Assembly: GCF_000987835.1 (NCBI RefSeq)
Contig: NZ_CP011308.1
Span: 558,001 to 622,000 of the forward strand
DNA from: Sulfurovum lithotrophicum
GTDB lineage: Bacteria > Campylobacterota > Campylobacteria > Campylobacterales > Sulfurovaceae
DNA length: 64,000 nt
Reading direction: 5' to 3'
Positions 25,549-35,620 of this stretch are shown here, one piece after another (position 1 is the first letter of the stretch; every line of letters starts with the position of its first letter). A program made the translations under genes and the position numbers. Under the pieces are notes generated by a model that ran no database searches, was not told where the DNA came from, and was given only the letters and a program-made list of their open reading frames with translations.

Positions 25549-25947
25549 CTACTGTCCTTCGACCGTCTCCATCAGTATACCGATGATATCGGTCATGGTC
25601 AGGATACCCTGAAGTTCATTGCTGTCAAGTACGAGAAGGCGTTTGATGCTGCTTTTGACCATCATTCGTGCGGCATATTTGACATTGAGCTTTGCAGACA
25701 CAGAGAAGGCCGGTGTCGAAGCGATATCGTAGACATTGAGAAGGTCGATATCACCGTCTTCTGCAACAATACTTTGTAGAATGTTCTTAAAAGTAACCAG
25801 GCCATATGCGCTGTCCGGTTTTGTTTTGTCTACGATGACCGAGCGTACGGAGTGCTTTTTCATAAGGTTAAGCGCTTCTCTTACCGGAGCCATGGGTGAG
25901 ACTATGACCAGTTTCTCTTTGGGTGTCATAACTGCTTCTACTAACAT
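25549..25947 (-). CDS. CBS-pair protein
   Basis: A 132-residue protein made of two CBS motifs (VEAVMTPKEKLVIVSPMAPVRE near the start and a second near residues 75-125). CBS pairs usually bind adenine nucleotides and act as energy or ligand sensors. It is the last gene of a three-gene operon with a PII-like protein and a DUF1538 membrane protein, so it probably senses a nucleotide for that transporter-like system. Ten bases separate it from the PII-like gene. Confidence 0.88.
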   Translation of the reverse strand: MLVEAVMTPKEKLVIVSPMAPVREALNLMKKHSVRSVIVDKTKPDSAYGLVTFKNILQSIVAEDGDIDLLNVYDIASTPAFSVSAKLNVKYAARMMVKSSIKRLLVLDSNELQGILTMTDIIGILMETVEGQ

Positions 25948-25957
25948 TGTTTATCTC

Positions 25958-26308
25958 CTATAGTGTGATTTTGATATCGTCTTCAAATTTGTGAAGTTCA
26001 TCATTGTCCAGTCCTGCCACATGGCTCAGCGGAAGGGTAAATGCAAGGCCGCTGTTCTCATGGTTGTCCAGATCGAAGGCAAGGCGAAGGGCTTTCATGA
26101 CCCGCATGGAGAGCCGCTTGGGAAGGATGAAAAGCAGAACGGAAACATTCTCTTCCAGCGTAAGCCCGAAAAATACCTTCTTCTCCTGCAATCCTATATT
26201 TCTCCCGTGTACGATGGTGACCGTTCCTGCACCGGCTTCTTTGGCCACTTTGATCGCATCTTCCTCATCCTTGTCCTGGATGATGGCTATGAGTGCTGTG
26301 AATTTCAT
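25958..26308 (-). CDS. PII-like regulatory protein
   Basis: A 116-residue ferredoxin-like protein of the PII superfamily ([33 protein letters not shown] fits beta1-alpha1-beta2). The T-loop region is shorter than in GlnB, and the GlnB uridylylation tyrosine motif is absent, so it is not a classical nitrogen regulator. Its start overlaps the stop of the DUF1538 gene by 4 bp. By analogy with other PII-like proteins encoded beside transporters, it may bind and regulate its neighbour. Confidence 0.82.
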   Translation of the reverse strand: MKFTALIAIIQDKDEEDAIKVAKEAGAGTVTIVHGRNIGLQEKKVFFGLTLEENVSVLLFILPKRLSMRVMKALRLAFDLDNHENSGLAFTLPLSHVAGLDNDELHKFEDDIKITL

Positions 26309-27834
26309 TTCTTCTCCTGCTCTGTTGATTTTTCTTGCGCCAAAAGACGCTTTTTGTAATATTCCGCATGTATTCCGTACCCCATAACCGTCAGCATAGG
26401 GAAGAGGGAAGCAAAGGCGATGAGGCCAAAACCATCGATAAGCGGATTACGTCCCTCGATATTTTCTGCCAGCCCCAGTCCCAGCGCCGCAACCAGGGGA
26501 ACGGTCACGGTCGAAGTGGTCACCCCACCGCTGTCATAGGCGATGGGTACGATATAGTTTGGTGCGAAATAGGTAAAGATGATTACAAATATATACCCTG
26601 CGATGATATAGTAGTGTATCGGATCACCTGCGACGATACGGTAGGCACCCAGACCAATACCTATGGCAACACCTAACGCTACCACCATTCTAAGTACATT
26701 TTGTTTAATGTTCCCTTCACTGATCTCCTCGGCCTTGATGGCAATGGCAAGAAGTGCCGGTTCTGCCATGGTCGTCGAAAAACCGATGAGGAAAGCGAAC
26801 AGATAGATAAGCAGGTTGTTGTTCATGTCGGTCAGCTGGTATGCGATCGTTTCACCGATGGGGAAAAGTCCCATTTCCAGACCTACGATAAACGCATAGA
26901 GTCCGAGTATCACCATAAGGATACCGGTAATGATACGGTGCAAATGCGCCACCTGCTTCTTGATGATAACGTACTGAAAAAAGAAGATGACAGCGATGAT
27001 GGGAGCCACATCTTTTATAGTACCTATGAGGTCAAAAAAGAGATCGCTCCATACAAAATGGTCTATTGTTGGTGCATGTTCTGCTGCAGTCTGGACGGCT
27101 GTCTGTACCGCAGCAGCGGGATCTGCAGATGAATAGGCAAGTATACCGTAGAGCTGAACGAAGATCATCGGTGTGAGCGAAGCAAACGCGATAAGTCCGA
27201 AACCGTCGATGGCAGGATTCCTCCCCTTGATACTTGAAGCCAGCCCGATACCAAGGGCCGCAACCAGAGGTACGGTTACAGTCGAAGTGGTCACTCCTCC
27301 GCTGTCATAGGCCAGACCTATGATCTCGGGTGGTGCAAAGAAGGTAATGGCAACCACCAATATGTACCCTCCTATAATATAGTAGGAGATGGGATGTCCC
27401 AGCAGGATACGCAGGACACCCAGCGCAATGGCAAAGCCTACCGAGAGGGCTACTGTCATACGCAGCCAGAAGGCGTCTATGAGACCGTGTGAGATCATGG
27501 CGGCCTTGTTGGCGATGGCGATGAGCGCCGGTTCCGCGACAGTTGTTGAAAAGCCTATGGTGAAAGCGAAGGTCAAAAGCCAGAAGATGGAACCTTTTCT
27601 TGCAAAGTCCACAGCCAGCCCTTCCCCGATGGGAAAGATCCCCAGTTCCAGTCCCCTGATGAACAGCGCCAGCCCCACGGCGACAATGGTCAGGCCGATA
27701 ACGATGGAGAGAAGGTTGTCGGGTACCGCACGGATGATCGCTCCCTGGAACAGTGCCACGACAATGATGATGGGAAGCAGGTCCATAAAGGAGTTCTTCA
27801 GGTCCCCGGCAAATATCTTCAGGCTTTCTTTCAT
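26305..27834 (-). CDS. DUF1538 integral membrane protein (internal duplication)
   Basis: A polytopic inner-membrane protein of about 509 residues with two DUF1538 repeats. Each repeat contains FPIGE, IGFSTT-AEPAL and [20 protein letters not shown], nearly identical in the two halves (about residues 55-250 and 305-500). Inverted or tandem repeats with conserved polar/Gly motifs in helices look like a transporter or channel; the substrate is unknown. Start: ATG at 27834 directly follows a TATAAT (27847-27842), suggesting a leaderless mRNA; a TTG at 27852 is the alternative. It heads the operon with the PII-like and CBS genes. Confidence 0.85.
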   Translation of the reverse strand: MKESLKIFAGDLKNSFMDLLPIIIVVALFQGAIIRAVPDNLLSIVIGLTIVAVGLALFIRGLELGIFPIGEGLAVDFARKGSIFWLLTFAFTIGFSTTVAEPALIAIANKAAMISHGLIDAFWLRMTVALSVGFAIALGVLRILLGHPISYYIIGGYILVVAITFFAPPEIIGLAYDSGGVTTSTVTVPLVAALGIGLASSIKGRNPAIDGFGLIAFASLTPMIFVQLYGILAYSSADPAAAVQTAVQTAAEHAPTIDHFVWSDLFFDLIGTIKDVAPIIAVIFFFQYVIIKKQVAHLHRIITGILMVILGLYAFIVGLEMGLFPIGETIAYQLTDMNNNLLIYLFAFLIGFSTTMAEPALLAIAIKAEEISEGNIKQNVLRMVVALGVAIGIGLGAYRIVAGDPIHYYIIAGYIFVIIFTYFAPNYIVPIAYDSGGVTTSTVTVPLVAALGLGLAENIEGRNPLIDGFGLIAFASLFPMLTVMGYGIHAEYYKKRLLAQEKSTEQEKK

Positions 27835-27945
27835 GGAAAGAATTATAACCAAGAGAACTTCTGCTTGTGCTATGTTAATAGAGAAGTCCTGTCTTTCTTT
27901 AACGGAATGTTACTTTCTACTCTTCCTGGAGCCAATCTATTAAAT

Positions 27946-27960
27946 TAATAATAATTATCA
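27946..27960. promoter_or_regulatory. Fur box upstream of the porin cluster
   Basis: TAATAATAATTATCA matches the 7-1-7 Fur consensus TGATAAT-N-ATTATCA at 13 of 14 positions. It lies 80 bp upstream of the porin start, in the gap shared with the DUF1538 gene. Confidence 0.7.
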
Positions 27961-27965
27961 ATTTA

Positions 27966-27986
27966 ATTATTTTTTAAGAAAATAAT
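27966..27986. promoter_or_regulatory. Second AT-rich palindrome upstream of the porin
   Basis: ATTATTTT-N5-AAAATAAT, perfect 8-bp arms, 5 bp downstream of the Fur box. It may be a second Fur site, giving cooperative iron-dependent repression. Confidence 0.5.
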
Positions 27987-28039
27987 GGGTACATTACAAA
28001 TACGATAATAAATATCAAAATTATAAACAAGGAAAAAAT

Positions 28040-29278
28040 ATGAAAAAATTAACGTGGATAACGAGTATGGCGGCTGTACTGGCTACAGGAGCTACAGCGG
28101 CATCTCTTGAAGAAAGAGTGGCAGCACTTGAAGAGAAGAATGATACGCTGACCGAAGAGGTCCTTGCCACACAGACAGGAGGATTTACGCTGGTTGATAC
28201 GGCAAAACAGTACAACGGTATGGGACCTGCAGCATCAAAGGTCTACTTTGCAAAGAACCCGCTCTCGATCGGTGGTTACGGTGAGATGTACTATGCCAAC
28301 CCGGAAGGAAGCGACGACTATGCGGATGTTTACAGATTTGTCACCTACTTTGGTTACAAGTTCTCGGACAATGTGATTCTTAATGCAGAGATCGAGTATG
28401 AACACGGTGCCAATGCAGAAGATGGTGGAGAGATAGCGGTGGAGTTCATGTATCTGGATTTTTTATGGAAAGAGGAGATTAATTTCAGACTAGGTAATGT
28501 ATTGGTACCTATGGGATTGGTCAATCTTAGGCATGAACCGATTCTTTTCAATACGGTGCAGAGACCAGAAGTGGAGAACAAACTGCTGCCTAGTACTTGG
28601 CATGAGAACGGTGCGCTTGTCTACGGTCGATTTGGTGATAGCGGTCTGGAATATACCGCAGGAGTAATCAATGCGCTAAATCTCAACAATGAGAAAACCG
28701 CCAACGCGAGCAATGGATGGATCCGAAGCGGCAGACAGGGATCCAAAGCAACAGCAGCATTTGATCCTGCATTTGTCGGCAGGGTTGATTATACTGGCAT
28801 CAATGGTCTGCTTATAGGGGCATCAATTTACTATGGTGGTGCCTCTAACCTGAAAGATGATCCTGCCAACGATGTTTCCGGATTGAACACTACAATGTTC
28901 GATATTCATGCCAATTATGAGAATGGGCCGTTCAGAGCGTACGGACTCTATACACAGACAACACTTGACGGTGCAGAGAAGATCAGTACTTCCGCAGTAG
29001 AGGAAGCGAATGGTTTCTATGTGAACCTTTCATATGATGTAGGTACTTTGGCAGGACTCGAGTATAAGATTCCGGTCTTTGTACAGTATGAGGACTTTAA
29101 CCCGGTCGCATCAACAGTAGACGGGTTGAATGAAGAGAAATATAAGACAAATACGACTACAATCGGTATGAATTTCTTCCCGGTAGATCAGGTTGTTCTC
29201 AAGGCCGACTATGTGATGAAAGAAGTTAATAACGAAGACCAGAATGTCTTCTCTGCGGGACTTGGATTTGTCTTTTAG
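28040..29278 (+). CDS. Outer-membrane porin
   Basis: A 412-residue exported barrel. A signal peptide ends near residue 20 (TAA). A short coiled-coil (SLEERVAALEEKNDTLTEEVL) follows, as in trimeric porins. The rest is a Tyr/Gly/Asp-rich barrel (SIGGYGEMYYANPEG, VILNAEIEYEHG, FRLGNVLVPMGLVN) that ends GLGFVF with terminal Phe. It resembles phosphate-selective porin O/P types in these features, but the Fur box upstream points to an iron-related or redox substrate. It is followed 27 bp later by a flavinylated-protein gene with a strong ribosome site. Confidence 0.85.
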   Translation: MKKLTWITSMAAVLATGATAASLEERVAALEEKNDTLTEEVLATQTGGFTLVDTAKQYNGMGPAASKVYFAKNPLSIGGYGEMYYANPEGSDDYADVYRFVTYFGYKFSDNVILNAEIEYEHGANAEDGGEIAVEFMYLDFLWKEEINFRLGNVLVPMGLVNLRHEPILFNTVQRPEVENKLLPSTWHENGALVYGRFGDSGLEYTAGVINALNLNNEKTANASNGWIRSGRQGSKATAAFDPAFVGRVDYTGINGLLIGASIYYGGASNLKDDPANDVSGLNTTMFDIHANYENGPFRAYGLYTQTTLDGAEKISTSAVEEANGFYVNLSYDVGTLAGLEYKIPVFVQYEDFNPVASTVDGLNEEKYKTNTTTIGMNFFPVDQVVLKADYVMKEVNNEDQNVFSAGLGFVF

Positions 29279-29305
29279 GAAGGCATTCTTATTGAAAGGA
29301 GCGTG

Positions 29306-29833
29306 ATGAAAACTCTTTCTATATTATTGTGCTTATTCGGCTTTTGTTGGGCATCACCACTTTCTGCCAATATCAAGGTAGAACAGGTAGCCAAGAGTTC
29401 ATTTGCTTCGGTGAGTGACATCGAGGCCAAACGGATCATCCTGACCAAAGAGCAGCACAAGCAGGTGCAGCAACGTGCTAGGGCTAAAGTAACTACTAAA
29501 GTCTATCGCTACTATCTGTTCAAGAGCGGAGGTAAAACCGTAGGGTACGGCATACTGATCAGCAGAAAAGTAAGAACGAAGATGGCAACAGTACTATATG
29601 GATTCACGCCTGCTGGTACACTGAAGTTCTCCGAGATCATGGCCTTTGGCGAACCACCCGAGTTTATCCCTAACGATACCTGGATGGGACAGTTCAAGAA
29701 CAAAGGCCGCAATGCGCCGCTCAAGATGGGAAAGGATATCCCTACTATTAGCGGGGCAACGCTTTCTGCACGCAATATTTCCGATGGTGCCAGGATCGCC
29801 AGGGCATTGTTTGAGATAGCATCTAAGAAATAA
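29306..29833 (+). CDS. Exported FMN-binding-domain protein
   Basis: A 175-residue protein with a signal peptide (about residues 1-17) and one FMN-bind domain. The flavinylation motif DIPTISGATLSAR near residues 144-156 places the acceptor threonine at T152; ApbE attaches FMN there by a phosphoester bond. I start at ATG 29306 (AAAGGAG 5 bp upstream). It lies behind the porin and ahead of two membrane genes, and apbE faces the cluster. It probably carries electrons in the periplasm. Confidence 0.88.
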   Translation: MKTLSILLCLFGFCWASPLSANIKVEQVAKSSFASVSDIEAKRIILTKEQHKQVQQRARAKVTTKVYRYYLFKSGGKTVGYGILISRKVRTKMATVLYGFTPAGTLKFSEIMAFGEPPEFIPNDTWMGQFKNKGRNAPLKMGKDIPTISGATLSARNISDGARIARALFEIASKK

Positions 29834-29837
29834 GCCA

Positions 29838-30311
29838 ATGAAATTTCTCATCACTAAAGACTTGGCGCACTCGCAACTGCTGGCCTACCTGATGGCCGGG
29901 GTGCTGATTGCGATATTTCTTTACCTGTGTCTTGATGTTGTGCTGCACTCTTATGTGATAGGTACTGACATGACGGAAATCCATACCACACTGTTCGGAA
30001 ATGAAGAAACGTTCGAAGAGCCGATCCTAATTGACTCCTTACTGCTTCAGGTGCACATAGATCTTTTCATGACCATCTTTGTACTGGTGATACTCGCTGC
30101 CATTTACATCCGGCTGCATAACGCAACGGTAAGTATGAAGTGGATACTACATACCCTGTTTATACTGGGGTTGGCAGCACCACTTCTACTGCTGGGAGCC
30201 TATTTCTGGGCTGAAGCCTTTGTGCTGGTCTGGGCAGGATCGTTCCTGCTTTGGCATCTTTTGGCTTTTTGGGTCTGCCTTTCCATTTTCCCACGTTTAA
30301 AGTTCAGATGA
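29838..30311 (+). CDS. Four-helix membrane protein, unknown
   Basis: A 157-residue integral membrane protein with four predicted helices (about 15-38, 72-92, 102-122, 127-150). Histidines lie at or near helix ends (VLHSY, VHIDLF, YIRLH, ILHTL, LWHLL), which could bind b-type haem or quinone. No family was recognised. It begins 5 bp after the FMN-protein stop and overlaps the next gene by ATGA, so it is part of the same operon. It is likely the partner that links the flavin protein to the membrane. Confidence 0.75.
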   Translation: MKFLITKDLAHSQLLAYLMAGVLIAIFLYLCLDVVLHSYVIGTDMTEIHTTLFGNEETFEEPILIDSLLLQVHIDLFMTIFVLVILAAIYIRLHNATVSMKWILHTLFILGLAAPLLLLGAYFWAEAFVLVWAGSFLLWHLLAFWVCLSIFPRLKFR

Positions 30312-30751
30312 AAAAGCTTAGCTATTTCAATATACCCATTGCCTATCTGCTGCTCTATACGGTAGTGATACTTGCTACGGGTGTATGGCTCTTTTTGCTC
30401 TCACAGGGACTGAACAGTGTTGAAGGGATCACTGGTGCCCTGAAGAAAGTGATCAGTACCCCTGAGCCCAAAAGTATGCATAATCTGGTAGAGGTAGCAA
30501 CACCCCATCTCTTTGCTATGGGCATGCTTATTTTTGTTGTTGCGCATTTTATGCTTTTCAGTACGAAGATCTCCCAGAAAGTGTCATTGGCCGTGGCAAT
30601 GGTTCTGTTCATACTTGCATTTTTTAATATTCTCTCCTATGGTGCCATCGCTTTTGGTCTGGTGGCATCAGGAGGGATCAAGCTGCTTACGATGGGAGTG
30701 TTTGTCGGGGTGTTTTTGGTGTTGCTTGGAATGGTAGCGGTTTCATTATAA
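30308..30751 (+). CDS. Four-helix membrane protein, unknown
   Basis: A 147-residue protein with four predicted helices (about 10-30, 65-85, 92-112, 120-142). The segment MHNLVEVATPHLFAMGML followed by VAHFMLF places three histidines as in b-haem four-helix bundles. It resembles the preceding protein in size and layout and may form a heterodimer with it. I start at ATG 30308 because of the ATGA overlap. It converges with apbE 25 bp away. Confidence 0.75.
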   Translation: MKKLSYFNIPIAYLLLYTVVILATGVWLFLLSQGLNSVEGITGALKKVISTPEPKSMHNLVEVATPHLFAMGMLIFVVAHFMLFSTKISQKVSLAVAMVLFILAFFNILSYGAIAFGLVASGGIKLLTMGVFVGVFLVLLGMVAVSL

Positions 30752-30776
30752 AATATGTTGCGCATTGGAATGCATC

Positions 30777-31721
30777 CTACGCGGGTTTGTTGTATTTCAA
30801 CCTTATTAACCCCTCCAAATTCCCATCAATGATATTTCCGTCAGGCTCTACTAGAACATATCCAATTTCATTGTGCTCTTTCAGGAACTGCAGGGCTTTG
30901 GCTTTTGGCATGACAGAGACGGCGGTAGCATAGGCATCGATCCTGCTATTATTCGCTCTGGTAAAGAGCGAGACTGAAACGAATGCCTTCCCCTGTGAAG
31001 CCGTTTTGGGGTCGATGAGGTGGTGTTCGCTCTTTTTGGTGGCGTACCGCCGGTAGGTCCCGCTGGTCGAAACGGAGAGGTCGGGTACTTTGGAGGTTAC
31101 CTTTGCAAATGTTTCTTCAGTGAAAGGGGATTGCAGGTATATCTCGCAGGTACCAATACAGCGTATGTCACCGCTGAGTGCCATGATGCCGCCAGTGATA
31201 TTTCTTTCAGACAAATATGCAGCAGCTTTGTCGACTGCATATCCTTTCCCTATACCCCCAAGGTCGAGGGTAATGTTTTTATCGGTAGTGATGAATGCTT
31301 GGCCTATATGAATGCTGTTGATATTCAATGGAGCGTTCTTCAGTGCTTTTTTGTCGGGTGATAACGGTTTTTCCTCACCGAAATGATAGAGATTTTTGGA
31401 AATGGAGCCGATAGTTACATCGAAGTACCCGTCAGTATCTTTGTAATAATGTTTTGAAAGCCTCAGTGCCTCTGCAAGATAGCTGTCATAGGGAACTTTG
31501 TGTGTTACATTCAACTGATAGAGCATGGCTGTGTGGTTATAGGTCGAGAGTGAATGTTCTATTTCTCCGATCAGTTCGAACGTTTTACTGATCTCCTGGT
31601 TGCTGTTTTTGGGAAGGGTGATGGTCGCATAGGTACCCATAAGCATCTGCATGCGTGTGAGCATGGGTTTCTCCGCAAAGAGGAAAAGCGGAAGGAGGAA
31701 AAGAAGAAGCGTACGTATCAT
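30777..31721 (-). CDS. apbE: FAD:protein FMN transferase
   Basis: A 314-residue exported enzyme that transfers FMN from FAD to threonine in target proteins. A signal peptide (1-16) is followed by [11 protein letters not shown] near residue 29, DVTIGSISK near 100, [18 protein letters not shown] near 153 and [15 protein letters not shown] near 220-235, all ApbE motifs. It is convergent with the FMN-binding protein cluster, which supplies a clear substrate. Its start overlaps the stop of the upstream YyaL-type gene by ATGA. Confidence 0.94.
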   Translation of the reverse strand: MIRTLLLFLLPLFLFAEKPMLTRMQMLMGTYATITLPKNSNQEISKTFELIGEIEHSLSTYNHTAMLYQLNVTHKVPYDSYLAEALRLSKHYYKDTDGYFDVTIGSISKNLYHFGEEKPLSPDKKALKNAPLNINSIHIGQAFITTDKNITLDLGGIGKGYAVDKAAAYLSERNITGGIMALSGDIRCIGTCEIYLQSPFTEETFAKVTSKVPDLSVSTSGTYRRYATKKSEHHLIDPKTASQGKAFVSVSLFTRANNSRIDAYATAVSVMPKAKALQFLKEHNEIGYVLVEPDGNIIDGNLEGLIRLKYNKPA

Positions 31722-33652
31722 CTCTTCTCTAAGAACTTGACGATACTTTCAAAGTCCTTCTCATGTCCGAAACAGCTGTTGGAGTTGCAGAGCATAAAAC
31801 CGTTGTTGGTATCGTTCTTGAAAAAGGTGAAAGGGTAGGTGATCTCATCAAGTTGTGAAATATGCGGCAGTAGTGCATCGGTCTGCGCTTTGATGATGAT
31901 GTCGTCCTTGAGGTAACGGATGGCCATCAGGCTCATTTTTGGGGTGGAGATTGGCTGTCTCATAATGTCGTAGGAATGGATCTCGAGTGTTTTGAAAACG
32001 AATTTTTTGTATACCGTATCGACCAGTGAGGAGAGAGAGTGAAGTACGGAGGTCATCGTGGCAACAGAAGAGGGATAGGAGCTGTCGTAAATGTCGGCGT
32101 CTGTCTCGAACTCGCCTCTGGAGAATTTCCACTTTCCATGCTGATAGTACTTTTCTATGGCATTGTTCGCCAGTTTGGTTGCCAGTACAAGGTGGCTTTC
32201 GTCCAGTGTGCTTTCATAGGCTTCGATAAGTGTTTCTCCCAGATAGGCATAATCTTCGAGAAATGCCTGAATCTTCGGCTCTTTGCCTATCAGTGTCGAG
32301 TGAAAGAGCTGTGAGTTGATATACATGGTATCGAGCAGTTTCTCCAGAGATCTTTTTGCCTGTTTGAGGTACTTCTTTTCCACTCTTCCCGCTCTGAAAA
32401 GAGTACTGATCATCATCGCATTCCACGAGACGATCACTTTGGTATCGATGAAAGGGTAGACACGTTTTTCATCCCTTCTTTTTTGCAAAGCCTCTATGGC
32501 TTTTTCATAATAGGGAATGTCTATCTTCGCAGGGTCATCCACTCTGACGATATTCTTGCCTTCAAAGTTTCCTTCCGGTGTGATATGCAGTGCTTTGGCC
32601 AGTTTGGCATGGGCCTTTTCGGGGATGCCCGCTTTGGAGAATGACTTGAGCGCCTTCTCGTAAGTATAGACAAAATATTTCCCTTCCTGACCCTCGGTAT
32701 CGGCATCTGAAGCGGAGTAGAAAAGATCATTCTCGCACATTTTACTGAGCATGAAATCAATGGTCTCAAAAGCAACCTCTCTGTAGAACTCATTGTGTGT
32801 CACATGATAGGCCTGAAGATAGACAGAGGCAAGCAGCGCATTGTCGTAGGTCATCTTTTCAAAATGGGGTACCAGCCACTCGTTGTCGGTGGAGTAACGG
32901 CAGAATCCGCCCTCCACAAGATCTCTCAGTCCGCCCCTTGCCATAGAGGAGAGAGATTGGGCAGCCATGTTGAGTGCTTCTTTTTCCGCTGTAATACGGT
33001 AGAGGTTCAGCAGAAGTTCAAGGGTGGAAGCCTGGGGGAACTTGGGGGCTTTGTTGAAACCTCCCTCTTTGCTGTCGAAAAGCTGTTCAGCCTGTTTGAG
33101 GACCCTTGCCATGATGCTCTCATCGAGTTTGGTCGCCTGTATGCTCTTCTCCTGAGGGTTGAGGTGTTTGAGTATCTTGTCCGCTTCGTTGACCAGCACC
33201 TGTTTCTCATTTTTGTATTTGTCTGCGATAACTTCAAGCAGGGAAGAGAAGCTCATCATACCGTACTTGGGTTCATCGGGGATGTAGGTCGCCGAGTAGA
33301 ACGGTTTGAGTTCTTCGGTCAGGAAGATGGATGTGGGCCATCCTCCGGGACGGCCGTTCATCAGCTGGTAAACGCTCTGAAAATGTTTATCAATGTCAGG
33401 GCGCTCTTCCCGATCTACTTTGACAGGTATGAAATACTTGTTCAGAAGTTTGGCAGTTTTTTCGTCACGAAATGATTCCTCTTCCATCACATGGCACCAG
33501 TGGCAGGAACTGTAGCCGATAGAGAGAAAAACAGGTTTGTGCTCGTCACGTGCTTTCTTGAAAGCTTCTTCACCCCAGGGGTACCAGTCTACAGGGTTGT
33601 CGGCGTGTTGTTGAAGATAGGGGGAGTGTTCATTCTTGAGATGATTGGCCAT
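31718..33652 (-). CDS. YyaL/DUF255-type thioredoxin-like protein
   Basis: A 644-residue protein. The N-terminal thioredoxin-like domain opens [23 protein letters not shown] and has the family motif [13 protein letters not shown] near residues 48-60. An alpha/alpha barrel resembling N-acylglucosamine 2-epimerase follows. Length is near the family norm. The family occurs from bacteria to mammals (SPATA20); the function is not established. It is cotranscribed with apbE, and a role in thiol or redox maintenance is possible. Transcription starts opposite dsbD. Confidence 0.9.
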   Translation of the reverse strand: MANHLKNEHSPYLQQHADNPVDWYPWGEEAFKKARDEHKPVFLSIGYSSCHWCHVMEEESFRDEKTAKLLNKYFIPVKVDREERPDIDKHFQSVYQLMNGRPGGWPTSIFLTEELKPFYSATYIPDEPKYGMMSFSSLLEVIADKYKNEKQVLVNEADKILKHLNPQEKSIQATKLDESIMARVLKQAEQLFDSKEGGFNKAPKFPQASTLELLLNLYRITAEKEALNMAAQSLSSMARGGLRDLVEGGFCRYSTDNEWLVPHFEKMTYDNALLASVYLQAYHVTHNEFYREVAFETIDFMLSKMCENDLFYSASDADTEGQEGKYFVYTYEKALKSFSKAGIPEKAHAKLAKALHITPEGNFEGKNIVRVDDPAKIDIPYYEKAIEALQKRRDEKRVYPFIDTKVIVSWNAMMISTLFRAGRVEKKYLKQAKRSLEKLLDTMYINSQLFHSTLIGKEPKIQAFLEDYAYLGETLIEAYESTLDESHLVLATKLANNAIEKYYQHGKWKFSRGEFETDADIYDSSYPSSVATMTSVLHSLSSLVDTVYKKFVFKTLEIHSYDIMRQPISTPKMSLMAIRYLKDDIIIKAQTDALLPHISQLDEITYPFTFFKNDTNNGFMLCNSNSCFGHEKDFESIVKFLEKR

Positions 33653-33760
33653 TTTGTCCTCGTTATTGATAAATGATTAATCCATTTTTGCTATTATTAC
33701 ACAGCTTATACACAAATAGTACAATAGAATACTATAATAATTCACCATAAAAGAGAGAAA

Positions 33761-35542
33761 ATGCAGCATTTGATCAAAAAGTTACTTATTTTGAGTGTAC
33801 TTTTTAGTGGTTTGGTATTTGGCGGTTTCAGTTCGGCACTGAAGAAAAACAAGTTTTTACAGCCAGAAGAGGCGTTTCATATCTCTGCGGTACAAAAAGA
33901 CGATGTGATCGCAACGAAGATCACCCTGGCGGACAAGATACATATCTATAAAAATGATCTGAAGTACCGTATCGTCTCTCCCAAAAAGATAGACCTCAAA
34001 CCCGCACTTCCCCCCGCACATGAGTTGGACGGTGACATGGTCTATGAAAAAGAACTTGTCGTTAATATCCCGGTAAAAGAGATCACCCGGAAGGTCAAAG
34101 GCGACTATACCCTCGAGATCGAGGTTGTCGGGTGTTCTGACAAAGGTATCTGTTATCAGCCATTCAGAAAATCTTTCACTTTCAAAGGCGCTAAAGCCGG
34201 ATTCTTTGACAAGATCTCTTCATTGACACAGGAGGGGAACACCGCCAAGATCGCTGATGTTCTGGGAAGTGAGAGTTCTCTTTTTATCATTATTCTTTTC
34301 TTCATTTTCGGTCTGCTGCTGGCATTGACTCCCTGTGTATTCCCGATGATCCCTATCCTCTCATCTATTATTGTTTCCCAGGCAGGCAATGAAAAACCGA
34401 GTGTGGGGAAAGCTTTTTTTACCTCACTGGTCTATGTAGTTGCCATGGCACTGACCTACACGGTTGTCGGCGTGATCGCCGGACTTCTGGGAGCCGACAT
34501 ACAGACAGCCATGCAGAACCCCTGGGTACTGACAATCTTTGCTTTGATGTTCGTTGCTTTGGCATTCTCACTCTTCGGCTACTACGAAATAGGCCTCCCG
34601 GCCTCCTGGCAGTCCAAACTCTCTTCGATAAGTGATGAAGCCGGACAGAAGGGAGGTATTGTCGGTACAGCGGTCATGGGTCTGCTCTCCGCGCTCATCG
34701 TCGGACCATGCGTCGCTCCGCCGCTGGGCGGGGCTGTACTCTTCATCTCCCATACGGGTGATGCCCTGCTGGGCGGAACGGCACTTTTCGTCATGAGTAT
34801 GGGAATGGGTATGCCGTTGCTGCTTGTGGGTATCGGTGCGGGTAAATTCATGCCGAAACCGGGTGGATGGATGACGGCCGTGTCGCAGGTGTTCGGTGTG
34901 ATGATGCTGGGGCTGGGTATCTTTATGCTCTCACGTATTCTTCCCGACAGTATTACTTTGGTACTTTGGTCTCTACTTTTTATGGGTTCGGCGCTCTATA
35001 TGGGTGTGTTCGATCCAAGCAGTGCCAAGAAAGGGATGAAAAAACTTATCCAGCTGCTGGCGGTCGTTTTCATGCTGTACGGTGCTTCTCTTTTTGTCGG
35101 TGCACTCAGCGGTGCCGACTCAATGTTGAGGCCTTTTGAGAAATTCACTGCGGGTGGCGGTACGGTCACCGCGGTTGTAAAAGAAGACAAATCAAGCCAC
35201 CGTGGCTACAGCATCGACCGTCTTCTCAAAGAGGTGGCGGCATCGGACAAACCAGTGGTCGTCGATTTTGGGAAAGATTCCTGCACAGCCTGTAAAGAGC
35301 TCGAAGAGATCACATTTCCCAACCCCAAAGTACAGGAAGCATTGAAGAATTTCACCTTCATCAAGGTGGACCTGACGGACAATACCGAGGATGACAAAGC
35401 ACTGCTTAAAAAGTTTGAACTCTTTGGTACACCCAACATCATCTTTTTTGACAAAGACAACGAATATATGCCGGAGAAGAGCCTGACAGGTTTCATAGAA
35501 CCGGAAAAGTTTGCCGAGCATTTGGATCAGATAGCGAAATAG
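33761..35542 (+). CDS. dsbD: Protein-disulphide reductase DsbD
   Basis: A 593-residue electron carrier from cytoplasmic thioredoxin to periplasmic thiols. A signal peptide is followed by an immunoglobulin-like alpha domain with CSDKGICY near residue 129. The membrane beta domain has eight helices with LTPCVFPMIPIL near 188 and VGPCVAPPLGG near 315, and the C-terminal thioredoxin domain has CTACKELEE near 508. All six redox cysteines are present. It feeds cytochrome c maturation and disulphide isomerisation, which fits the cytochromes nearby. Confidence 0.95.
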   Translation: MQHLIKKLLILSVLFSGLVFGGFSSALKKNKFLQPEEAFHISAVQKDDVIATKITLADKIHIYKNDLKYRIVSPKKIDLKPALPPAHELDGDMVYEKELVVNIPVKEITRKVKGDYTLEIEVVGCSDKGICYQPFRKSFTFKGAKAGFFDKISSLTQEGNTAKIADVLGSESSLFIIILFFIFGLLLALTPCVFPMIPILSSIIVSQAGNEKPSVGKAFFTSLVYVVAMALTYTVVGVIAGLLGADIQTAMQNPWVLTIFALMFVALAFSLFGYYEIGLPASWQSKLSSISDEAGQKGGIVGTAVMGLLSALIVGPCVAPPLGGAVLFISHTGDALLGGTALFVMSMGMGMPLLLVGIGAGKFMPKPGGWMTAVSQVFGVMMLGLGIFMLSRILPDSITLVLWSLLFMGSALYMGVFDPSSAKKGMKKLIQLLAVVFMLYGASLFVGALSGADSMLRPFEKFTAGGGTVTAVVKEDKSSHRGYSIDRLLKEVAASDKPVVVDFGKDSCTACKELEEITFPNPKVQEALKNFTFIKVDLTDNTEDDKALLKKFELFGTPNIIFFDKDNEYMPEKSLTGFIEPEKFAEHLDQIAK

Positions 35543-35620
35543 ATCTGATCTTTGGCTATAATGGTATCTATAGAAACTTTATGCGTATAGCATAAAACAA
35601 AAAAATGAACGGAATAACCC

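Noticed and set aside
26004-27943. Plus-strand frames opposite the PII-like and DUF1538 genes
   Set aside because: They mirror clear coding sequence on the minus strand and contain biased, non-protein-like composition.
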